Assembly: GCF_015752315.1 (NCBI RefSeq) | Contig: NZ_JADOVJ010000001.1 | Coordinates: 4,952,501-5,016,500, forward strand | Direction of reading: 5' to 3' | Source of the DNA: Nocardioides luteus | Lineage (GTDB): Bacteria; Actinomycetota; Actinomycetes; Propionibacteriales; Nocardioidaceae | DNA length: 64,000 bases | In this document: positions 60,167 to 64,000 of the stretch, in pieces | How the letters are laid out: each line of letters opens with the position of its first letter | Position numbering within the stretch: position 1 is the first letter of the stretch | The notes under the pieces: model-generated | What the model was told of the DNA's origin: nothing | What the model saw: only the letters and a program-made list of their open reading frames with translations | The model's database searches: none | Made by a program: the position numbers and the translations under genes

Positions 60167-60202
60167 TTCCGTAATGCGGAATTTGATTTCTGACATTCGA
60201 AA
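60167..60202. promoter_or_regulatory. Two in-phase operator-like 15-mers in front of hyi
   Basis: TTCCGTAATGCGGAA (60167-60181), a palindrome of the kind bound by IclR-family regulators, and a diverged copy TTCTGACATTCGAAA (60188-60202), 21 bases apart (two helical turns). They overlap the hyi ribosome site and leader, as a repressor site would. Confidence 0.6.
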
Positions 60203-60352
60203 TATAAGGATGTGAGCGGAGTCACGTCAACCCTGGCCGGTTCCCGGGCCGCAAACTGATGAAGAAACGACAACGGGCCTCGCACGCACGTACGCAGGCG
60301 TTGTACGTTCCTCCAAGACGCGGCTTCGGACCGGCGGACCGTGGAGGCACCC

Positions 60353-61885
60353 GTGCTACTTGCAGAGCTGTTGGAGACGCCCAGCCTGGGGCTGCGGCTC
60401 CTGCACGCGCCCGAGGGCTCGCTGGAGCGTCCGGTGGGCCGCACGATCACGATCGACCTGCTCGAGCCCGGCCGCTATCTGAACGGCGGCGAGCTCGTCC
60501 TGACCGGCCTCGTCTGGCGTCGCCAGCCCGACGACAGCGAGACCTTCGTGTCCTCGATCGCCGACGGCGGCGCGACCTGCCTGCTGGCCGGCGCCGCGCT
60601 CCTCGGCGCGGTGCCCGACGATCTCGTCGAGGCCTGCCGCCGTCACCAGGTCGCCCTGGTCGAGGTCCCCGGAGACGTGGCGTTCGCCGACGTGACCGAG
60701 TACGTCGCGGCCGCCGGCGCCGCCGGCGAGAGCGCCCGGATGTCGGCCAGCCTGGCCCGCCAGCGCCAGCTCCTCTCCGCCATCGCCTCGGGCCGCAGCC
60801 TCGACGAGCTGGCCGCCCGGGTGGCCTCCGAGATCGGCCATGCGTGCCGGGTGCTCACTGCGAGCGGCCGACATGTCGTCCCCGGCCCGGGCGAGCTCGA
60901 TCCCGAGACCGTCGACGCGCTCACCCGCCGCTTCCTGACCGCCGACCTGCTGCCGGCCGTGGCCGAGGTGGGTGATCGCAGCTACTCCCTGTTCCCGGTC
61001 GGATCGGGCCTGGCCGACCGCGTCACCGGCTGGACCGTGGTGGTCGAGGGCGACCACACCACCTGGCCACGGGAGGACCTCGACATGGTCCACGAGTTCG
61101 GGGCCATCACCGCCCTGGACCGCTCCCGGCGCGACGAGGGATTCCGCGTCCGGCGGCCCCTCGCGGCCGCGACCCTCGCCCACCTCGAGGCCGGTGCCAC
61201 ACCTGCCGAGATCGCGGCCGGGCTGCGCCAGTCCGGGATCGACCCCAAGCGTCCACTCGTTCTCGCCGTCGCCGAGCTCGGGCCGGGCGGTCCGCCCGAC
61301 GCGGTGGCCGCGGTGCTCGAGGACGTGGCCCTCGGCCTCGGACCATCCGTCGTCGCGAGCGCCCGCGACGGCTGCGCGGTCGCCTTCCTCCCCGCCCGCC
61401 CGGACCTCACCGACCAGCTGCGCCGCTCGCTCACCCGGCTGGGGCCGGCGCTGGTCCGCGGGTCCCTGTCGGTGGGACTGAGCGGCGAGAGCGGGATCGA
61501 GGCACTCGCCGGCGCGCTCGAGGAGGCCCGGTTCGCGCACCGGGTCGCCCGCTCCGGCGGTGGCGCAGTGGCGCTGTCCAGCTCGGAGGAGGTCACCTCC
61601 CACGTCCTGCTGCTCGCCACCGTCCCCGACGACATCCGCCGCACCTACGCCCAGCGCGTCCTCGGCCCCGTCCTCGAGCACGACCAGCGCACCGGGAGCG
61701 ATCTGGTGCCGACGCTCGAGCGGTTCCTGACGTACGCCGGGTCGTGGACGCGCACCGCGGAGTCGCTCCATCTCCACGTCAACAGCGTGCGCTACCGGAT
61801 CTCCCGGGTCGAGGAGCTGACCGGCCGTGACCTGACCACGATGGAGGACCGCGTCGACGTGTTTCTGGCCCTCAGATCGCTGTGA
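60353..61885 (+). CDS. PucR-family transcriptional regulator
   Basis: A 510-residue regulator. The N-terminal PucR domain spans residues 1-120 (L-L-E-P-G-R-Y-L-N-G-G-E-L-V-L-T-G), the middle is GAF-like and the C-terminal HTH_30 domain reads F-L-T-Y-A-G-S-W-T-R-T-A-E-S-L-H-L-H-V-N-S-V-R-Y-R. GTG 60353 is fixed by GGAGG six bases upstream; that GGAGG lies just inside the alternative GTG at 60341. Divergent from hyi, it probably controls the purine/glyoxylate genes around it. Confidence 0.88.
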   Translation: MLLAELLETPSLGLRLLHAPEGSLERPVGRTITIDLLEPGRYLNGGELVLTGLVWRRQPDDSETFVSSIADGGATCLLAGAALLGAVPDDLVEACRRHQVALVEVPGDVAFADVTEYVAAAGAAGESARMSASLARQRQLLSAIASGRSLDELAARVASEIGHACRVLTASGRHVVPGPGELDPETVDALTRRFLTADLLPAVAEVGDRSYSLFPVGSGLADRVTGWTVVVEGDHTTWPREDLDMVHEFGAITALDRSRRDEGFRVRRPLAAATLAHLEAGATPAEIAAGLRQSGIDPKRPLVLAVAELGPGGPPDAVAAVLEDVALGLGPSVVASARDGCAVAFLPARPDLTDQLRRSLTRLGPALVRGSLSVGLSGESGIEALAGALEEARFAHRVARSGGGAVALSSSEEVTSHVLLLATVPDDIRRTYAQRVLGPVLEHDQRTGSDLVPTLERFLTYAGSWTRTAESLHLHVNSVRYRISRVEELTGRDLTTMEDRVDVFLALRSL

Positions 61886-61920
61886 CCTATCTGATCGAAA
61901 CGCGCGCTGGCCGGCCGGCG

Positions 61921-61993
61921 GTGTAACACGTCGTTCGTAGTACTACTCGCCCTATTGGAACGACCGGATAGTGCTACGAACAGCGTGTTACAC
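61921..61993. repeat. 25-bp inverted repeat with GTGTWACAC ends
   Basis: Arms 61921-61945 and 61969-61993 match at 22 of 25 positions around a 23-base loop. Each arm begins with the small palindrome GTGTAACAC (GTGTTACAC) and holds GTTCGTAG/CTACGAAC. It lies between pucR and the permease gene: a terminator for pucR, a double operator for the permease, or both. Confidence 0.6.
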
Positions 61994-62196
61994 GCATCCC
62001 GGCGCGGAGATTCACGCCGCAGAAACGGCTACGAAACCAGCCGCGCGCCATTCTGGAGCATCACACAAAGGCCACATCCGCACCGACCCCATCTTCGGAT
62101 GATCGGCGGGTGCCGCTCGGGGCCCCGAGAGACCAGGCTGTGGGGTAAGTCACAGCTCACCTGCCCACCGAGGGCGCCCCCGAGAAAGGTGTGAGG
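61994..62196. other. Leader region of the purine permease gene
   Basis: About 200 bases without a coding frame of note. GGTGTGAGG just before ATG 62197 serves as ribosome site. I see no riboswitch fold that I can support. Confidence 0.45.
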
Positions 62197-64000
62197 ATGA
62201 ACGCGAGAGCAGTCCTGAGGTCGATACGGCCCCAGAAGAAGGACGGTGGCCGCCCCATTCACCCCGTCGACGAGGTGCTCCCGGCGGGCAAGCTCGCCGT
62301 CTACGGCCTCCAGCACGTGCTCGCGTTCTACGCCGGGGCGGTGATCGTCCCGATCCTGCTCGCCAACTCGATCGGGTTGAGTCAGCAGGAGCTGATCCAC
62401 CTGATCAACGCCGACCTGTTCACCTGCGGCATCGCCTCGATCATCCAGTCGGTCGGCTTCTGGAAGGTCGGCGTACGTCTCCCGCTGCTGCAGGGCGTCA
62501 CCTTCACCGCCGTCTCGCCCATGATCGCGATCGGGATGGCGGCCGGCGGTGGCACCGACGGCCTGCTGGTCATCTACGGTGCGGTGATCGTCGCCGGTCT
62601 GGCGACCTTCTTCATCGCCCCCTACTTCAGCCGGCTGATCCGGTTCTTCCCGCCGGTCGTGACCGGCTCGGTGATCACCATCATCGGCATCGCGCTGCTG
62701 CCGGTCGCTGCCGCGGACGCGACCGGCGGCGCCGGCCCGACCTCGGACCCCACGAGCGGCCGCAACCTGGCGTACGCCTTGGGCACCCTGGCCCTGATCG
62801 TGGTCATCCAGCGCGTCTTCAAGGGCTTCATGGCCACCGTCGCCGTGCTCGTCGGTCTCGTCGTCGGCACCCTCGTCGCGTGGGCTCTCGGGGACGCCCA
62901 CTTCGACGCGGTCGCCGGCTCCGACTGGGTCGGCGTCACCACGCCGTTCCACTTCGGCTGGCCACAGTTCTCCGCCGCCGCGATCGTGTCCATGATCGTG
63001 GTCATGCTGATCACCGCCGTCGAAACCACCGGTGACGTCTTTGCCACCGGCGAGATCGTGGAGAAGCGGATCGGCCGCACCGACATCGCCCGGGCCCTGC
63101 GCGCCGACGGCCTGGCCACCACGATCGGCGGCGTCTTCAACTCCTTCCCCTACACGTGCTTCGCCGAGAACGTCGGCCTCGTCCGGCTGACCCGGGTCAA
63201 GAGCCGCTGGGTCGTCGCCGCGGCCGGCCTGATCATGGTGCTGATCGGGCTGCTGCCGAAGGTCGGCGCGATCGTCGCCGGTATCCCCCACCCGGTCCTG
63301 GGCGGCGCCGCCCTGGCGATGTTCGCCACCGTCGCGGTCGTCGGCTTCCAGACCCTCAGCAAGGTCGACTTCCACGACCACCGCAACGTGGTGATCGTGG
63401 CGACCAGCGTCGGCCTGGCCATGTACGTCACCGCGCAGCCCGAGGTCGCCCAGGCCGTCCCGGGGTGGGCCGAGATCATCTTCGGCAGCGGCATCACCCT
63501 CGGCAGCCTCACCGCGATCCTGCTCAACATCCTGTTCCACCACGTCGGCCCGGACTACGGCCCCGCCGTCGCCGGTCAGCCGGGTGAGGGCGTCCGGCTC
63601 GACCAGGTCAACCAGATGGGACGTACGGAGTTCGTGGAGACGTTCGACGGTCTCTTCCAGGGACCGCGGTGGATGGTGGAGCGGGCCTGGGAGCAGCGGC
63701 CGTTCACCGACACCCACGCGCTGCGCCGCGCCTTCCAGGACGCCCTCTTCAGCGGCTCGGCCGAGGAGCAGCGCGAGCTGATCGAGGCCTACCCCGAGCT
63801 CGGTTCGAAGCTGGTCTCGGAGGGGATGGTCGGTGAGGAGTCGCTGCGCGACCAGTCCTCGAGGGGCCTGACCCACCTGGCCGAACCGGACCAGGAGGCG
63901 CTGACCTCCCTCACCGAGGCCTACCACGAGCGGTTCGGCTTCCCGCTGGTCATCTCCGTACGCGACTCCGACTCGCTCGACCGGATCCTCGCCGAGGGCC
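62197..64000 (+). CDS. NCS2 xanthine/uracil permease fused to an OHCU-decarboxylase-like domain (runs off the window)
   Basis: At least 601 residues, open at the window end. Residues about 25-460 are a nucleobase:cation symporter-2: Y-G-L-Q-H-V-L-A-F-Y-A-G-A-V, V-E-T-T-G-D-V-F-A-T-G and N-S-F-P-Y-T-C-F-A-E-N-V-G-L, with some 12-14 helices. From about residue 478 a soluble domain follows (F-D-G-L-F-Q-G-P-R-W-M-V-E-R-A-W ... R-F-G-F-P-L-V-I-S-V) that matches the UraD pattern. The expected H-P-x-L is Y532-P-E-L and S-x-x-E-Q is S549-L-R-D-Q, so catalytic residues are changed. It could couple purine uptake to the urate pathway. ATG 62197. Confidence 0.85.
   Translation, partial: MNARAVLRSIRPQKKDGGRPIHPVDEVLPAGKLAVYGLQHVLAFYAGAVIVPILLANSIGLSQQELIHLINADLFTCGIASIIQSVGFWKVGVRLPLLQGVTFTAVSPMIAIGMAAGGGTDGLLVIYGAVIVAGLATFFIAPYFSRLIRFFPPVVTGSVITIIGIALLPVAAADATGGAGPTSDPTSGRNLAYALGTLALIVVIQRVFKGFMATVAVLVGLVVGTLVAWALGDAHFDAVAGSDWVGVTTPFHFGWPQFSAAAIVSMIVVMLITAVETTGDVFATGEIVEKRIGRTDIARALRADGLATTIGGVFNSFPYTCFAENVGLVRLTRVKSRWVVAAAGLIMVLIGLLPKVGAIVAGIPHPVLGGAALAMFATVAVVGFQTLSKVDFHDHRNVVIVATSVGLAMYVTAQPEVAQAVPGWAEIIFGSGITLGSLTAILLNILFHHVGPDYGPAVAGQPGEGVRLDQVNQMGRTEFVETFDGLFQGPRWMVERAWEQRPFTDTHALRRAFQDALFSGSAEEQRELIEAYPELGSKLVSEGMVGEESLRDQSSRGLTHLAEPDQEALTSLTEAYHERFGFPLVISVRDSDSLDRILAEG

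Noticed and set aside
62029..63927. 632-codon minus-strand open frame opposite the purine permease
   Set aside because: The plus strand encodes an unmistakable NCS2 permease; the reverse frame is Asp/Arg/Gly-rich shadow.

Overview
The window is 64 kb of very GC-rich bacterial chromosome with actinobacterial traits: frequent GTG starts, many 1-4 nt gene overlaps, a mycothiol-dependent-type enzyme and ECF sigma/anti-sigma pairs. The minus-strand run tRNA-Thr, tRNA-Met, rpmG, hadA-like, hadB-like ... tRNA-Trp, secE, nusG ... rplK, rplA has the same gene order as the mycobacterial thrT-metT-rpmG2-hadABC-trpT-secE-nusG-rplK-rplA block, here broken by inserted genes. Overall style (GTACG-rich context, GGTGGTCGAG-type repeats) suggests Nocardioides or a relative, which is an inference.

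Layout. 1-5.8 kb: MFS fragment, a mycothiol-dependent-type enzyme, an IS481-family insertion sequence with a 6-bp target duplication that has replaced the end of a phosphotransferase gene, and a polar amino acid ABC operon. 5.9-21.3 kb: the translation/transcription core (rplA, rplK, nusG, secE, rpmG, three tRNAs). Interleaved are a lytic transglycosylase, an ECF sigma factor with a beta-propeller anti-sigma, an aminotransferase, adenosine deaminase, DUF4190-type membrane proteins, rlmC, a two-component system, murB and the two hydroxyacyl dehydratase subunits. 21.4-30.2 kb: amidase, ROK-lrgA-lrgB operon, pirin, a glycosyltransferase, a drug/metabolite-type transporter and an odd membrane/lipoprotein fusion.

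30.4-39.97 kb: two tandem secreted paralogues of an unrecognised repeat family with a shared palindromic leader, a self-regulating Fic protein, a CpdA-type phosphoesterase, a secreted beta-lactamase-like hydrolase, a second two-component system, a secreted beta-propeller and an ankyrin lipoprotein. 40.0-45.7 kb: an accessory islet with visibly lower GC. It holds a translationally coupled pair that I read as a HEPN-type protein plus a PIN-like nuclease, a HicA-like pair, small hypotheticals and two frameshifted regulators. This is the best candidate for a little-described (defence or toxin-antitoxin type) system. 45.7-51.5 kb: cfa with a fused FAD oxidase/DUF1365 gene, a LysR-SDR pair and an orphan LuxR-type regulator.

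51.6-64 kb: purine/allantoin catabolism. Allantoinase, (S)-ureidoglycine aminohydrolase, a FAH-family lyase candidate and an SDR form one operon. Hyi, glxR, gcl and glxK form a second operon that turns glyoxylate into 3-/2-phosphoglycerate. A PucR-type regulator and an NCS2 purine permease fused to a UraD-like domain complete the set. Two different palindromic operator pairs sit at the two operon promoters. All functions are read from sequence patterns by eye; no database search was possible.
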